Source: DATKNA01 sp963755755 (GTDB lineage Bacteria; Actinomycetota; Actinomycetes; Actinomycetales; Kineosporiaceae). Taken from it: a stretch of DNA of 64,000 nt. Shown piece by piece: positions 38,364 through 47,233 of the stretch. Where the stretch lies: positions 1 to 64,000 of the forward strand of contig CAVWLJ010000021.1 of NCBI GenBank assembly GCA_963755755.1, in the 5' to 3' direction. The position numbers and the translations under genes are program-made. Below the pieces are notes generated by a model that worked only from the letters and a program-made list of their open reading frames with translations, did not search any database and had not been told where the DNA came from. Every line of letters starts with the position of its first letter. Position 1 is the stretch's first letter.

Positions 38364-39796
38364 CCAGGTTCCCCGGGAGAGGCACGACGTCGAGGTGGGC
38401 GGGCACCGGGCGCGGCACCCGCCGTGGCGGGTTCCTCCGGCATCGCCGCACCGGCGCCGCCGCCCTGACGCTGTCGCTGGCGGCCGCGCTGGCGGCCTGC
38501 TCCAGCACCAGCGCCGGGGATGCGACGGCCAGCACGCCCCCCGCGAGCGCCGCGACCGACAAGACGCCCGTGACGATCACGCTGTGGAGCGGGTTCACCG
38601 ACCGGGAGCTCGGGGTGCTGGGCCAGGCCGTCGCCCAGTTCGAGAAGGGCCACCCCTGGATCAGGGTGAAGAACGTCGGTGCGCAGGACGACGACAAGAT
38701 CGTCAAGGCGATCCGCGCCGGGAACGCCCCGGACGTCGCGCTCTCGTTCACCGCGGACCGGATCGGGTCGTACTGCGGGAGCAAGGCCTGGATCGACCTG
38801 GCCCCCTACATCGCCCGCGACAAGGTCGACCTCTCGGCCATCCCCAAGGTCTCGCTCGACTACACCCAGTTCAACGGCGTCCGCTGCGCCATGCCGGCGC
38901 TCGCCGACACCTACGGGCTCTACTACAACACCGCCATGCTCAAGGCCGCCGGCTACTCCAACCCGCCGAAGACAGCCTCCGAGCTGCTCGACATGGCGGT
39001 GAAGCTGACCACGTACAACCCGGACGGCAGCATCAAGGTGGCGGGGTTCGTGCCGCTGTGGGGCTTCTACGAGATGGCGCCCGCCCACGTGGCGCCGCTG
39101 TGGGGCGCGCCCTGGACCGACTCGGCCGGCAAGAGCGCCTTCACCGACCCCGCATGGTCGTCGCTGCTGCAGTGGCAGAAGAAGTTCGTCGACGCGATCG
39201 GGTACGACAAGCTGCGGCGCTTCACCTCGGGCGCGGGTGACAGCGAGTTCGCCGCCACCAACCTCTTCGAGACGGGCAAGCTCGCGATGAACCTCGACGG
39301 GGAGTACCGCACCGCGTTCATCCACAGCGAGCACCCGGAGCTGCAGTTCAACACCGCACCCTTCCCCACCGCCGACGACCAGGCGAACCGATTCGGCGCC
39401 GGTTACGTGACCGGGAACTCCCTCGGCATCCCGCGCACCAGCACCGGACACAACCGGGAAGCCGCCTGGCAGCTGGTGAAGTACCTCTCCACCGACCCGG
39501 CCGCGCAGACCCTGCTCGCCCAGAAGCTGAAGAACGTGCCGACGCTGACGGCGTCGCTGTCGGACCCCAGCCTCACCAAGGACCCGCAGTTCGCCACCTT
39601 CCTGCGGATCTACGCGAACCCGCAGACGGCGACCACACCGCCCAGCGCGGCGGGCAGCGCGGACCAGGACACCCTGTCGGCGCTGGCCGAGAAGTACCAG
39701 GCCGGCTCGGTGGGTGACCTGAACGCGGCCCTCGCGGCGGCGAACCAGCAGGTGGACGCCCAGGTCGCGCAGGCGGGCGGCGGGGGCGCCCCGTGA
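38360..39796 (+). CDS. ABC transporter sugar-binding lipoprotein
   Basis: Intact 478 residues. A long basic N terminus precedes a signal helix and lipobox LAAALAACSS (Cys47). The body matches family-1 sugar-binding proteins: VTITLWSGFTDRELGVLGQA, AGNAPDVALSFT, ADTYGLYYNTAMLKAAGY, GYVTGNSLGIPR and EAAWQLVKYLSTDPAAQ. It binds an imported sugar outside the membrane. No ATPase gene accompanies it, so a shared MsiK-like ATPase elsewhere is expected. Confidence 0.93.
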   Translation: MTRFPGRGTTSRWAGTGRGTRRGGFLRHRRTGAAALTLSLAAALAACSSTSAGDATASTPPASAATDKTPVTITLWSGFTDRELGVLGQAVAQFEKGHPWIRVKNVGAQDDDKIVKAIRAGNAPDVALSFTADRIGSYCGSKAWIDLAPYIARDKVDLSAIPKVSLDYTQFNGVRCAMPALADTYGLYYNTAMLKAAGYSNPPKTASELLDMAVKLTTYNPDGSIKVAGFVPLWGFYEMAPAHVAPLWGAPWTDSAGKSAFTDPAWSSLLQWQKKFVDAIGYDKLRRFTSGAGDSEFAATNLFETGKLAMNLDGEYRTAFIHSEHPELQFNTAPFPTADDQANRFGAGYVTGNSLGIPRTSTGHNREAAWQLVKYLSTDPAAQTLLAQKLKNVPTLTASLSDPSLTKDPQFATFLRIYANPQTATTPPSAAGSADQDTLSALAEKYQAGSVGDLNAALAAANQQVDAQVAQAGGGGAP

Positions 39797-40755
39797 CGGC
39801 CGCGGCGGGTGAGGTGCGGCGGCCGTGGCTCACGGCGGCGAGCCGCCGCCGCCTCACCGTGCTCGCGTTCCTCAGCCCGTGGCTGGTCGGGATGCTGGTG
39901 TTCTTCGTCTACCCCCTCGTCACCACGGTCTACCTGTCGTTCCAGCACTACGACCTGCTCTCGCCGCCGCGCTGGGTGGGCCTGGCGAACTACCGCTACA
40001 TGAATGTGGACGCCAACTTCTGGCCCGCCGTGCGCAACACGATCTGGATCATCCTGATCACCGTGCCGGTCACCGTGATCTTCGCGTTCTGGGTCGCGCA
40101 CCTGCTCTCCAAGGTGCGGCGCGGAGCCGGCGTGCTGCGCACCGTCTTCTACCTGCCGACGCTGGCACCGCCGGTCGCGGCGACGCTCGGCTTCGTCTAC
40201 GTGTTCAACGCGAGCACGGGCCCGGTCGACCGGATCCTCGGGGCGCTCGGCCTGCCGCAGCCGCTGTGGTTCGACGACCCCTCGTGGGCCAAACCGAGCC
40301 TGACGCTGCTCGCGATGTGGGGCGCCGGCTCCGTCATCGTCATCTTCCTGGCGGGGCTGCTCGACGTCCCCATGGAGCTGCACGAGGCGGCGGACCTCGA
40401 CGGCGTCAACGGCTTGCAGCGGATGTTCTACGTCACGCTCCCGACGGTGAGCCCGGTGGTCCTCTTCGCCGTCGTCACCGGGGTGATCGACGGCCTGCAG
40501 TACTTCACCCAGGGCTACGTCGCGGCGACCGCGGCGGGCGGGGGTGACGCGGGCGCCGGCACCGGCAGCAGCCTGGGCTACCCGCAGGGATCGACCTTGT
40601 TCTACCCCGTCTGGCTCTACCAGCAGGGGTTCCAGTACTTCGCCATGGGCTACGCGTCGGCGATGGCGGTGGTGCTCTTCGTCGCGGCTCTCGCGGTGAC
40701 GGGCGTCCTGCTGCTGATCTCCCGGCGCTTCGTGCACATCCCGGGGGTGAGCTGA
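39793..40755 (+). CDS. ABC sugar transporter permease 1
   Basis: Intact 320 residues, starting GTG 39793 with four-base overlap (GTGA) with the binding protein. Six predicted helices and the EAA loop MELHEAADLDGVNGLQRMFY followed by VTLPTVSP place it in the MalF-type family. An unusual glycine/alanine-rich segment (residues about 248-262, TAAGGGDAGAGTG) sits in the last periplasmic loop. Confidence 0.93.
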   Translation: MTAAAGEVRRPWLTAASRRRLTVLAFLSPWLVGMLVFFVYPLVTTVYLSFQHYDLLSPPRWVGLANYRYMNVDANFWPAVRNTIWIILITVPVTVIFAFWVAHLLSKVRRGAGVLRTVFYLPTLAPPVAATLGFVYVFNASTGPVDRILGALGLPQPLWFDDPSWAKPSLTLLAMWGAGSVIVIFLAGLLDVPMELHEAADLDGVNGLQRMFYVTLPTVSPVVLFAVVTGVIDGLQYFTQGYVAATAAGGGDAGAGTGSSLGYPQGSTLFYPVWLYQQGFQYFAMGYASAMAVVLFVAALAVTGVLLLISRRFVHIPGVS

Positions 40756-41669
40756 TGGCGTCACTGGCGGGCAGCGGGTCCACGGCGCTGAGCGGGCCGG
40801 TGGAGACGCGGGCACGCGGCCGAGGGCTCCGGCCTCGCTCCGCCCGCCGTGACGCGCTGCTCACCGTGGTGGCCGAGCGCAGCCTGCTCATCGCGCTCGC
40901 GCTGATGTTCCTGGCGCCGCTGGTGTTCGTGGTGCTCACGTCCTTCATGACCACGTCGCAGGCGGCGGGGCCGAGCATCTGGCCGCAGCCGTTCCACCCG
41001 GCGAACTTCGCGGACGTGTTCTCCCGGGCGGGCCTGCTGCGGGCGACCGGCAACACGCTGCTCTACGCGGGCCTCTCGACGATCGGTGTCGTGGTGTCGA
41101 GCGTTCCCGTGGCCTACGCCCTGTCCCGCCTGCAGTGGCGGTTGCGGGGGGTCACGTTCGTGGTCGTGCTGGCGACGATGATGCTGCCCCAGCAGGTGAC
41201 GGCCGTGCCGCTGTACGTGCTGTTCGCCAAGCTGCACCTGGTCGGTTCGCTGGTCCCGCTGATCCTGCCGAACTTCTTCGGCGACGCGTTCTCCATCTTC
41301 CTGCTGCGCCAGTTCTTCCTCACCATCCCGCAGGAGTACGTCGACGCGGCCCGGGTCGACGGGGCGGGCGAGTGGCGGATCCTGCGGCAGGTGGTCGTGC
41401 CGTTGGCGAAGCCGGCGATCGCCGCCGTCGCGCTCTTCAGCTTCCTCTTCGCGTGGAACGACTTCTTCGGGCCGCTGCTCTACACCGGTGAGAACCCCGC
41501 GGCGTGGACGGCGTCCGTGGCACTGGCGAACATCCGCAGCCAGCACCACGTGCAGTGGAACCTCACGATGGCGGCGACCGTGCTGTTCATGCTGCCGGTC
41601 ATCCTGCTGTTCTTCCTGGCACAGAAGGCGTTCGTCCAGGGGGTCACGCTGACCGGGGTGAAGGGGTGA
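40755..41669 (+). CDS. ABC sugar transporter permease 2
   Basis: Intact 304 residues. MalG-type permease with IALALMFLAPLVFVVLTSFM and an EAA loop reading IPQEYVDAARVDGAGEWRIL. Its ATG shares one base with the stop of permease 1, and its stop overlaps the GH4 start by four bases. It completes the membrane part of the importer. Confidence 0.93.
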   Translation: MASLAGSGSTALSGPVETRARGRGLRPRSARRDALLTVVAERSLLIALALMFLAPLVFVVLTSFMTTSQAAGPSIWPQPFHPANFADVFSRAGLLRATGNTLLYAGLSTIGVVVSSVPVAYALSRLQWRLRGVTFVVVLATMMLPQQVTAVPLYVLFAKLHLVGSLVPLILPNFFGDAFSIFLLRQFFLTIPQEYVDAARVDGAGEWRILRQVVVPLAKPAIAAVALFSFLFAWNDFFGPLLYTGENPAAWTASVALANIRSQHHVQWNLTMAATVLFMLPVILLFFLAQKAFVQGVTLTGVKG

Positions 41670-42920
41670 GCGCGCTGAAGGTCGTGGTGGTCGGCGGCGG
41701 ATCGACATACACGCCGGAGCTCGTGACCGGGCTGGCCGACCGGCAGGGCGTGCTCGACGTCGGCGAGCTCGTGCTGCTCGATCCCGACCGGGAGCGGCTG
41801 GACGTGGTCGGGGCGTTCGCCGCCCGGATCCTGGACGCCGCGGGCTGGCCGGGCCGGCTCACCGTCACCGGCGACCAGGCCGGCGCGCTCGACGGGGCGG
41901 ACGCCGTCCTCGTCCAGCTCCGGGTGGGCGGCCAGCAGGCCCGGCTGCACGACGAGACCGTGCCGATGGCCTTCGGCTGCCTGGGGCAGGAGACGACCGG
42001 TGCCGGCGGGCTCGGGAAGGCGCTGCGCACCGTGCCGGTGGTGCTCGACCTGGCGGCGGAGGTCCGGCGTCGCGCCGCCCCCGACGCCTGGATCATCGAC
42101 TTCACGAACCCGGTCGGCATCGTCACCCGCGCCCTGTGGGATGCCGGTCACCGAGCCGTCGGGCTGTGCAACGTCGCGATCGGGCTGCAGCGGACGATCG
42201 CCGCGATGCTCGGCGTCGAGCCCCGGCGCGTCCTGGTCGACCAGGTCGGCCTGAACCACCTCACCTGGATCCGCCGGGTGCTGCTCGACGACGTCGACGT
42301 CCTGCCCGACCTGCTCGACCGGCACGGGGACGAGCTCGCCGCGCACCTCGAGCTGCCGGCCGAGCTGCTGCGCGAGCTGGGCGCCCTCCCCTCCTACTAC
42401 CTGCGTTACTTCTACGCGCACGACCGGGTGGTGGCTGAGCAGCGCGGCGGCACGCCCCGGGCGGCGCAGGTGCAGGCGATCGAGGACGAGCTCCTGCAGC
42501 TGTACCGGGACCCCGCCTTGATGACGAAGCCCGCCCTGCTCGAGCAGCGCGGCGGCGCGTACTACAGCGAGGCGGCCGCCGCGCTGCTCACCTCGCTCGT
42601 GACCGGCGACGGCGCGGTGCACGAGGTCGACGTCCCGAACGCCGGAGTGCTGGCGGGGCTCGCCGACGACGACCTCGTGGAGCTGCCCGCCCGGGTGGAC
42701 CGCGCCGGTCCGCACCCGTTGCCGCAGCCGCCGCTGGCCCCCCAGCTGCTCGGACTCGTCCAGCACGTCGCCGCCTACGAGCGGCTCGCTGTCCGCGCCG
42801 CGATCTCCGGCGATCCCGCCGACGTCCGGCGCGGCGCTGCTCGCGCACCCGCTCGTCGGCCAGTGGGACCTCGCGGTCGAACTCGCCCGCGTCCTGCCGC
42901 ACGCCCTGGTCCCCCGGTGA
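41666..42920 (+). CDS. GH4 family glycosidase (6-phospho-beta-glucosidase-like)
   Basis: About 417 residues. N-terminal NAD motif KVVVVGGGSTYTPELV, then DGADAVLVQLRVGGQQARLH, IIDFTNPVGIVTRAL, the metal-binding Cys in VGLCNVAIGLQR and His in VGLNHLTWIRR. GH4 enzymes cleave glycosides by an NAD- and metal-dependent redox mechanism. One frameshift near 42830 hides the C terminus (ALLAHPLVGQWDLAVELARV) which ends at 42920. No phosphotransferase genes are present, so the substrate may be an unphosphorylated or later phosphorylated glycoside from the ABC importer. Confidence 0.9.
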
Positions 42921-43942
42921 CCGGCCGGGGGTCGGGGGACGGCCGGCTGCTGCTCGCCGTCGACGGCGGCAACTCCAAGACCGACGTGCTGCTGACCGAC
43001 GTCGAGGGGCAGGTGCTCGCACACGTCCGCGGGCCCAGCTCCGCGCCCATCCACCACGGGCTGGAGGGCGCGATGGACGCGCTCGACGTCCTCATCCGCC
43101 GGGCCCTGGCGGACGCCGCGGCCGGCAGCGCGGAGCCGGCGCGGCCCGCCGTCGGCGTCTTCGCGCTCGCCGGCGCCGACCTGCCGTTCGAGGAGGAGCA
43201 GCTGCTCGAGGCCTGCCACCGGCGCGGCTGGGTGGAGCGGGCCGTGGTGCGGAACGACGCGTTCGCCCTGCTACGCGCCGGTACCGATCGCGGCTGGGGG
43301 GTGGCCGTGGTCTGCGGGGCCGGGATCAACGGGGTCGGGGTGGGTCCGGACGGCGGCGTCGTCCGTTTCCCGGCGCTCGGCACGATCTCCGGCGACTGGG
43401 GCGGAGGCTACGACGTCGGGCTCGCGGCGGTGGGCGCCGCCCTGCGCGCCCAGGACGGGCGGGGCGACCCGACCATGCTCGAGGCATCGGTGCCGGCCTA
43501 CTTCGGGCTGCCCGACCCGCTCGCGGTGACGGTCGCCCTGCACGTGGGCGAGCTGCCGGCGGGCCGGGTGGTCGAGCTGCCGCCGGTCCTCTTCGACGCC
43601 GCCCGCCAGGGTGACCGGATCGCCACCGGGATCGTCCTGCGGCTCGCCGACGAGGTCGTCGCCGTGGCGACCGCCGCGATCCGCCGGTTGGGGCTGACCG
43701 AGGCCGACCCGGACGTCGTGCTCGGCGGCGGCCTGCTGCGCGCGGGGCTCCCGATGCTCGACGACGCGGTCCGGGCCGGCATCGTGCGGTCGGCGCCGGC
43801 GGCGAGGATCCTGCTCGTCGACCGCGAGCCGATCGTCGGCGCCGGTCTGCTCGCGCTGGCCGAGGCGGGGGCTCCCCCGTCGGCGGCCGAGGCCCTGCGC
43901 GCGGCGCTGCCCGGCCGGCTCGACCCTTTGCCGGTGCCCTGA
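42917..43942 (+). CDS. BadF/BadG-type sugar (N-acetylglucosamine-like) kinase
   Basis: Intact 341 residues from GTG 42917, overlapping the GH4 stop by four bases. Phosphate-1 motif LLLAVDGGNSKTDVLLTDV, then VGVFALAGADLPFEEEQL, VVRNDAFALLRAGTDRGWGV, VVCGAGINGVGVGPDG and GTISGDWGGGYDVGLAAVGA. This matches the GlcNAc-kinase side of the BadF family. It would phosphorylate the monosaccharide released by GH4, suggesting a GlcNAc- or glucose-containing disaccharide. Last gene of the ROK-ABC operon. Confidence 0.88.
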   Translation: MTGRGSGDGRLLLAVDGGNSKTDVLLTDVEGQVLAHVRGPSSAPIHHGLEGAMDALDVLIRRALADAAAGSAEPARPAVGVFALAGADLPFEEEQLLEACHRRGWVERAVVRNDAFALLRAGTDRGWGVAVVCGAGINGVGVGPDGGVVRFPALGTISGDWGGGYDVGLAAVGAALRAQDGRGDPTMLEASVPAYFGLPDPLAVTVALHVGELPAGRVVELPPVLFDAARQGDRIATGIVLRLADEVVAVATAAIRRLGLTEADPDVVLGGGLLRAGLPMLDDAVRAGIVRSAPAARILLVDREPIVGAGLLALAEAGAPPSAAEALRAALPGRLDPLPVP

Positions 43943-44007
43943 CCTCCCTACGGGACGGTACCGGGGCTGGGGTCGCCATCGCCCGCGGTCGTCGAGGCCC
44001 GCGCCGC

Positions 44008-44325
44008 TCAGGCGCCGGGCATCTGCAGGAACTCGAGGACCTCGATGGTCCCGCCCATGGCTGCGTGGGGATGTCCGTCGAGCACCTTCACGAGGGCATC
44101 GGCGTCGTCGGCCTGCAGGATCGAGAACCCACCGACCGGGTCTCCGGTGTCGCCGGCCGCCTCGACGACGGCGAGCGGGGCGCCGAGGTCGACCACGGCG
44201 TCGCCGGCCCGCTGCGCCCACGCCATCCACGCGTCCATGCCCGCCTGGGCCTGCTCGGGCGTGCCCGAGGCCATCTGCTCCGCGGCCGTCGTGGTCGCGC
44301 GATAGAGCACGAGGAACTTCGTCAT
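44008..44325 (-). CDS. YciI-family protein
   Basis: Intact 105 residues with the YCII ferredoxin-like fold: MTKFLVLYRATTTAAEQMAS, QAGMDAWMAWAQRAG, VVDLGAPLAVVEAAG, VGGFSILQADDADALVKVLD, and GHPHAAMGGTIEVLEFLQMP, with the conserved His of the family in the HPH turn. Usually a small enzyme or binding protein of unknown substrate. It is divergent from an ArsR-SRPBCC gene, with a shared operator between them, a pairing common in actinobacteria. Confidence 0.88.
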   Translation of the reverse strand: MTKFLVLYRATTTAAEQMASGTPEQAQAGMDAWMAWAQRAGDAVVDLGAPLAVVEAAGDTGDPVGGFSILQADDADALVKVLDGHPHAAMGGTIEVLEFLQMPGA

Positions 44326-44359
44326 GGCCGTCCGTCCTCCGATGTTTCTTCGGTGGCTG

Positions 44360-44388
44360 CCTAATTAGGTGAACGCCGTAACATTAGG
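44360..44388. promoter_or_regulatory. Operator for the ArsR-SRPBCC repressor
   Basis: CCTAATTAGG (44360-44369) is itself palindromic. CCTAAT and the matching ATTAGG at 44383-44388 form a wider inverted repeat ending eight bases before the GTG start. It is the most AT-rich stretch of the gap between the divergent genes. Confidence 0.65.
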
Positions 44389-44396
44389 GTGGTGAG

Positions 44397-45197
44397 GTGA
44401 GCGTCCACAAGGCCGACGCGGATTCCGCTCCGGACCTCGACGTCCGGCTCCGCGCCCTCCGCTCTCGGACGCGGCGGGAGATCCTCGCGCTGATCTGGGA
44501 CCGCGAACTGGCGGCGGGCGACGTCGCGGCGGCCTTCTCGCTCACGGCGGCCACCATCTCCGAGCACCTCGGCGTCCTGCGCTCCGCCGGCCTGGTCCGG
44601 ATGACCCGCGTGGGCACGTCCCGTCGGTATCGCGCACTTCCCGAGGCGCTCACCGGACTCCACGGCGCGCTCGAAGGCACCACGAAGTGGCAGCCCGCCG
44701 GCGACATCCCGGAACGAGCCCTCGCGCGGACCGCGACCCGGCCGGTCGTCGTCGCCACCGTGGACATCCCGGTGCCGCCCGAGCTCGCCTTCAGGGCCTT
44801 CACGGACCCGGACGTGTACAGCCGCTGGCTCCAGGTGCCGGTCACCCTGTCCGACGGAGCCTTCGCGGCCACGCTCGAGTGGGGCACCGAGGTCCGTGGC
44901 CGTTACGAGATCATCGTTCCGCCCCACCTCATCGTGATGCGCTGGGACTTCGAGGACGACAACGTGCCCGTTCCCGGTCGTCCGCTCATCGGCTATCTGC
45001 GGATCGACGCGGAGGGAGCTGGTAGTCGGGTGGAGGTCCACCAGCTGACCGAGAGTCCGGAGCAGGCGACGTTCATGGAGGCCGCCTGGGGGATGGTCCT
45101 GGGCCGGCTCAAGGGGAACGTCCTGGCTGCACTCGAGCCCACGGGGGCCGGCGAGCGGAGACCGGCGCGCCGGAAGCAGCCGTCAAGAACGCCCTGA
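44397..45197 (+). CDS. ArsR-type regulator fused to SRPBCC (AHSA1) domain
   Basis: Intact 266 residues. Residues 15-80 form an ArsR winged HTH (LRSRTRREILALIWDRELAA, TAATISEHLGVLRSAGLVRM), and residues 120-250 an AHSA1/START-like SRPBCC domain (VDIPVPPELAFRAFTDPDVY, SRWLQVPVTL, FMEAAWGMVLGRLKGNVLAA). No metal-binding Cys pair is seen in the HTH. The hydrophobic SRPBCC pocket probably senses a ligand directly. GTG 44397 is almost on top of the operator, implying tight autoregulation or leaderless mRNA. Confidence 0.9.
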   Translation: MSVHKADADSAPDLDVRLRALRSRTRREILALIWDRELAAGDVAAAFSLTAATISEHLGVLRSAGLVRMTRVGTSRRYRALPEALTGLHGALEGTTKWQPAGDIPERALARTATRPVVVATVDIPVPPELAFRAFTDPDVYSRWLQVPVTLSDGAFAATLEWGTEVRGRYEIIVPPHLIVMRWDFEDDNVPVPGRPLIGYLRIDAEGAGSRVEVHQLTESPEQATFMEAAWGMVLGRLKGNVLAALEPTGAGERRPARRKQPSRTP

Positions 45198-45824
45198 GTC
45201 GCTTACCGGCCGGGGCAACTCCTGCAGGTCACCGAGGTGGAGCGCGGGGCCGTGGAGTGGCTGCGCGAGCGGCGCCGCGCGCACCCCGGCGAGGACCAGG
45301 TCGGCGTGACGGTGGGCGAGCGCGCGCTGCGCGTCCGGGGTGAAGGCGCCGGGCAGCGGCTGGGACAGGCGGACGATCATCAGGCCGATGTCGGCGAACG
45401 TCGCGTCGGGGCGAAGCGCGCCGGCACGCTGAGCGGCGGCGAAGAGTTCGTCGGCGAGGCGCGCCGACCGGGCGCGTGCGGCGCCGAGGGCGGGTTCGTC
45501 CAGGTCGAGCCGCTCGAGCAGGGCCGGGATCACGGCGGCTGTCCGCAGGTCGAGGACGGCGTGCACGTACTCGGCCAGGGCGTCGAACGGATCGGCGTGC
45601 TCCGCGCGGGCGCGCTCGGCCGCCTCGGCGGTGGCCTCGAGCGCAGTCTGGACGACGGCGCGCATCAGGGCGTCCCGGTCGCCGAACCGGCGGTAGAGGG
45701 TGGCGATACCCAGTCCCGAGCGACGCGCGATCTCCTCCAACGAGGCGTCGGAGCCGCGCGCGACGAAGACGTCGCGGGCCACGTCGAGGAGACGTTCCCG
45801 GTTGCGGCGGGCGTCGGCGCGCAT
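45183..45824 (-). CDS. TetR-family regulator
   Basis: Intact 213 residues. HTH at residues 10-55: RLLDVARDVFVARGSDASLE, EIARRSGLGIATLYRRFGDR. The C-terminal ligand domain resembles the SbtR type (PFDALAEYVHAVLDLRTAAV and TFADIGLMIVRLSQPLPG). Its 3' end overlaps the convergent ArsR-SRPBCC gene by 15 bases. It is divergent from the DDN-like gene, which it probably represses. Confidence 0.9.
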   Translation of the reverse strand: MRADARRNRERLLDVARDVFVARGSDASLEEIARRSGLGIATLYRRFGDRDALMRAVVQTALEATAEAAERARAEHADPFDALAEYVHAVLDLRTAAVIPALLERLDLDEPALGAARARSARLADELFAAAQRAGALRPDATFADIGLMIVRLSQPLPGAFTPDAQRALAHRHADLVLAGVRAAPLAQPLHGPALHLGDLQELPRPVSDSGRS

Positions 45825-45855
45825 GCGGGAAGGCTAGCAGTAGACGGAGGGCGTA

Positions 45856-45878
45856 CACTTCGTTTAGGGTCAGAAGTG
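45856..45878. promoter_or_regulatory. Probable TetR operator
   Basis: CACTTC (45856-45861) and GAAGTG (45873-45878) are inverted around an 11-base centre in the AT-richer gap between the TetR gene (start 45824) and the DDN-like gene (start 45921). Confidence 0.5.
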
Positions 45879-45920
45879 GAGATAGAGCCTACGTTTATCG
45901 GAACCCGGTGATGACGCGTC

Positions 45921-46412
45921 ATGAGCAACGAGGCACGACCGGCACGGCTGCGTCGTCAGGCGCGCCTGATGAAGATCCTGAACGTCCCGATGCGGCGGCT
46001 GCTGGCGCTCCCGTTCCGCACGCCCCTGAGCCGGAACCTGATGCTGGTCACGATCACCGGTCGCACCACCGGCCGCGTCTACCGGCAGCCGGTCAGCTAC
46101 GTGCGCGACGCAGACGTCCTGCTCACACCCGGCGGCGGACGGTGGACGCGGAACCTGGACCCGGAGCGGCCCGTCAGCATCCGGCGCGACGGCCACGCCG
46201 AGCCGGCTCTGCCCGAGCTGGTGCGGGACGCCGGCGAGGTCGAGCGGCTGCTGCGTCTCATGCTCGCCAGGAACCCTCGGATCACGACCTTCCTCCCGTT
46301 CCTCCGGAACGGCGAGCTCGACCGCGAAGCCTTGGACACCGCCCTGAGCTACGGCTTCTGCATCGTCCGGTGGCACCTGACCGCCCCCGCATCCAGCAGC
46401 CCGGCGCACTGA
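45921..46412 (+). CDS. DDN-like deazaflavin-dependent nitroreductase family protein
   Basis: Intact 163 residues. After a basic N terminus the split-barrel family pattern appears: NLMLVTITGRTTGRVYRQPV, SYVRDADVLLTPGGGRWTRN and LDPERPVSIRRDGHAEPALP. It resembles the F420-binding DDN/DUF385 group, where TGRTTG-like loops contact cofactor phosphate, though cofactor use is inferred. No clear Shine-Dalgarno precedes ATG 45921; the message may be near-leaderless. It is likely under control of the adjacent TetR protein. Confidence 0.82.
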   Translation: MSNEARPARLRRQARLMKILNVPMRRLLALPFRTPLSRNLMLVTITGRTTGRVYRQPVSYVRDADVLLTPGGGRWTRNLDPERPVSIRRDGHAEPALPELVRDAGEVERLLRLMLARNPRITTFLPFLRNGELDREALDTALSYGFCIVRWHLTAPASSSPAH

Positions 46413-46438
46413 GGCCTCGCGACGCCCCCAAGGAGAAG

Positions 46439-46843
46439 ATGATGAGCAGCACCGAACAGATCCACGACCTCGACCGGCGCTGGGCCGACGCGGAACGGCG
46501 CAGCGACGTCGCGGCCCTCGAAGCCCTCACCACGGACGACTTCACGCTCGTCGGCCCCCTCGGTTTCGTCCTCGATCGGCAGCAGTGGCTGCAGCGCTAC
46601 CGGAACGGCGACCTGGTCACCCGCTCGCTGCGCTGGGACGACGTCGAGGTGCGCGAGTACGACGGCGTCGCGGTGGCCGTCGGTCGCCACACCCAGGAGG
46701 CGAGCTACCGCGGGACCCCCGCCGACGGGAGTTTCCGCGCCACCCACATCGCGGTGCGACGCGACGGCCAGTGGCTGCTGGCCGGCATGCACCTGAGCCC
46801 CATCGGCGGTCCGCCGCCGTTCGCACGGCCCTCGGAGGGCTGA
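46439..46843 (+). CDS. NTF2-like (DUF4440) protein
   Basis: Intact 134 residues with AAGGAG a few bases before a double ATG. The fold pattern is IHDLDRRWADAERRSDVAAL, EALTTDDFTLVGPLGFVLDR, QQWLQRYRNGDL and a C-terminal sheet (ATHIAVRRDGQWLLAGMHLS). Such proteins are small enzymes or ligand binders with a hydrophobic cone; the substrate is unknown. It lies 26 bases after the DDN-like gene and is probably cotranscribed. Confidence 0.88.
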   Translation: MMSSTEQIHDLDRRWADAERRSDVAALEALTTDDFTLVGPLGFVLDRQQWLQRYRNGDLVTRSLRWDDVEVREYDGVAVAVGRHTQEASYRGTPADGSFRATHIAVRRDGQWLLAGMHLSPIGGPPPFARPSEG

Positions 46844-46866
46844 GACACGGAGGAGGTCGACTCGGG

Positions 46867-47198
46867 ATGACCTACCCGGAAGCGAAGTACCACGGCCGCC
46901 CCACTTCCACCGGACGATCACCGAGTCGTTCTTCATCCTCGACGGGACCGTCCGGCTGTACGACGGCGAAGGGTGGACCGACGCCGAGCCCGGGGACTTC
47001 CTGCGCGTTCCGCCGGGCGGCGTGCACGCGTTCCGGAACGAGTCCGGGCGGCCGGCCTCCATGCTGCTGCTGTTCACTCCCGGAGCCCCTCGCGAGGAGT
47101 ACTTCGAGTGGCTCGACCAGATGGGCCGGGGCCTGCGCACGTTGACGGAACAGGAGCGGGAGACTTTTCTGCTCCGGCACGACACCTTCTGGGTCTGA
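46867..47198 (+). CDS. Cupin-domain protein, N-terminally shortened and frameshifted
   Basis: The cupin core is clear in one frame: HFHRTITESFFILDGTVRLY (motif 1 with two His and Glu), PGDFLRVPPGGVHAFRNESG (motif 2), ending ETFLLRHDTFWV. The start MTYPEAKYHGR at 46867 has GGAGG upstream but lies in another frame and joins almost directly to motif 1 near 46900. Family members normally have about 35-50 residues there. Either an internal deletion or assembly error removed them. Metal-binding residues are kept. Confidence 0.7.
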
Positions 47199-47233
47199 TC
47201 CCGAGGGTTCCCGTGCACCTGCTCCGCGCGGCG

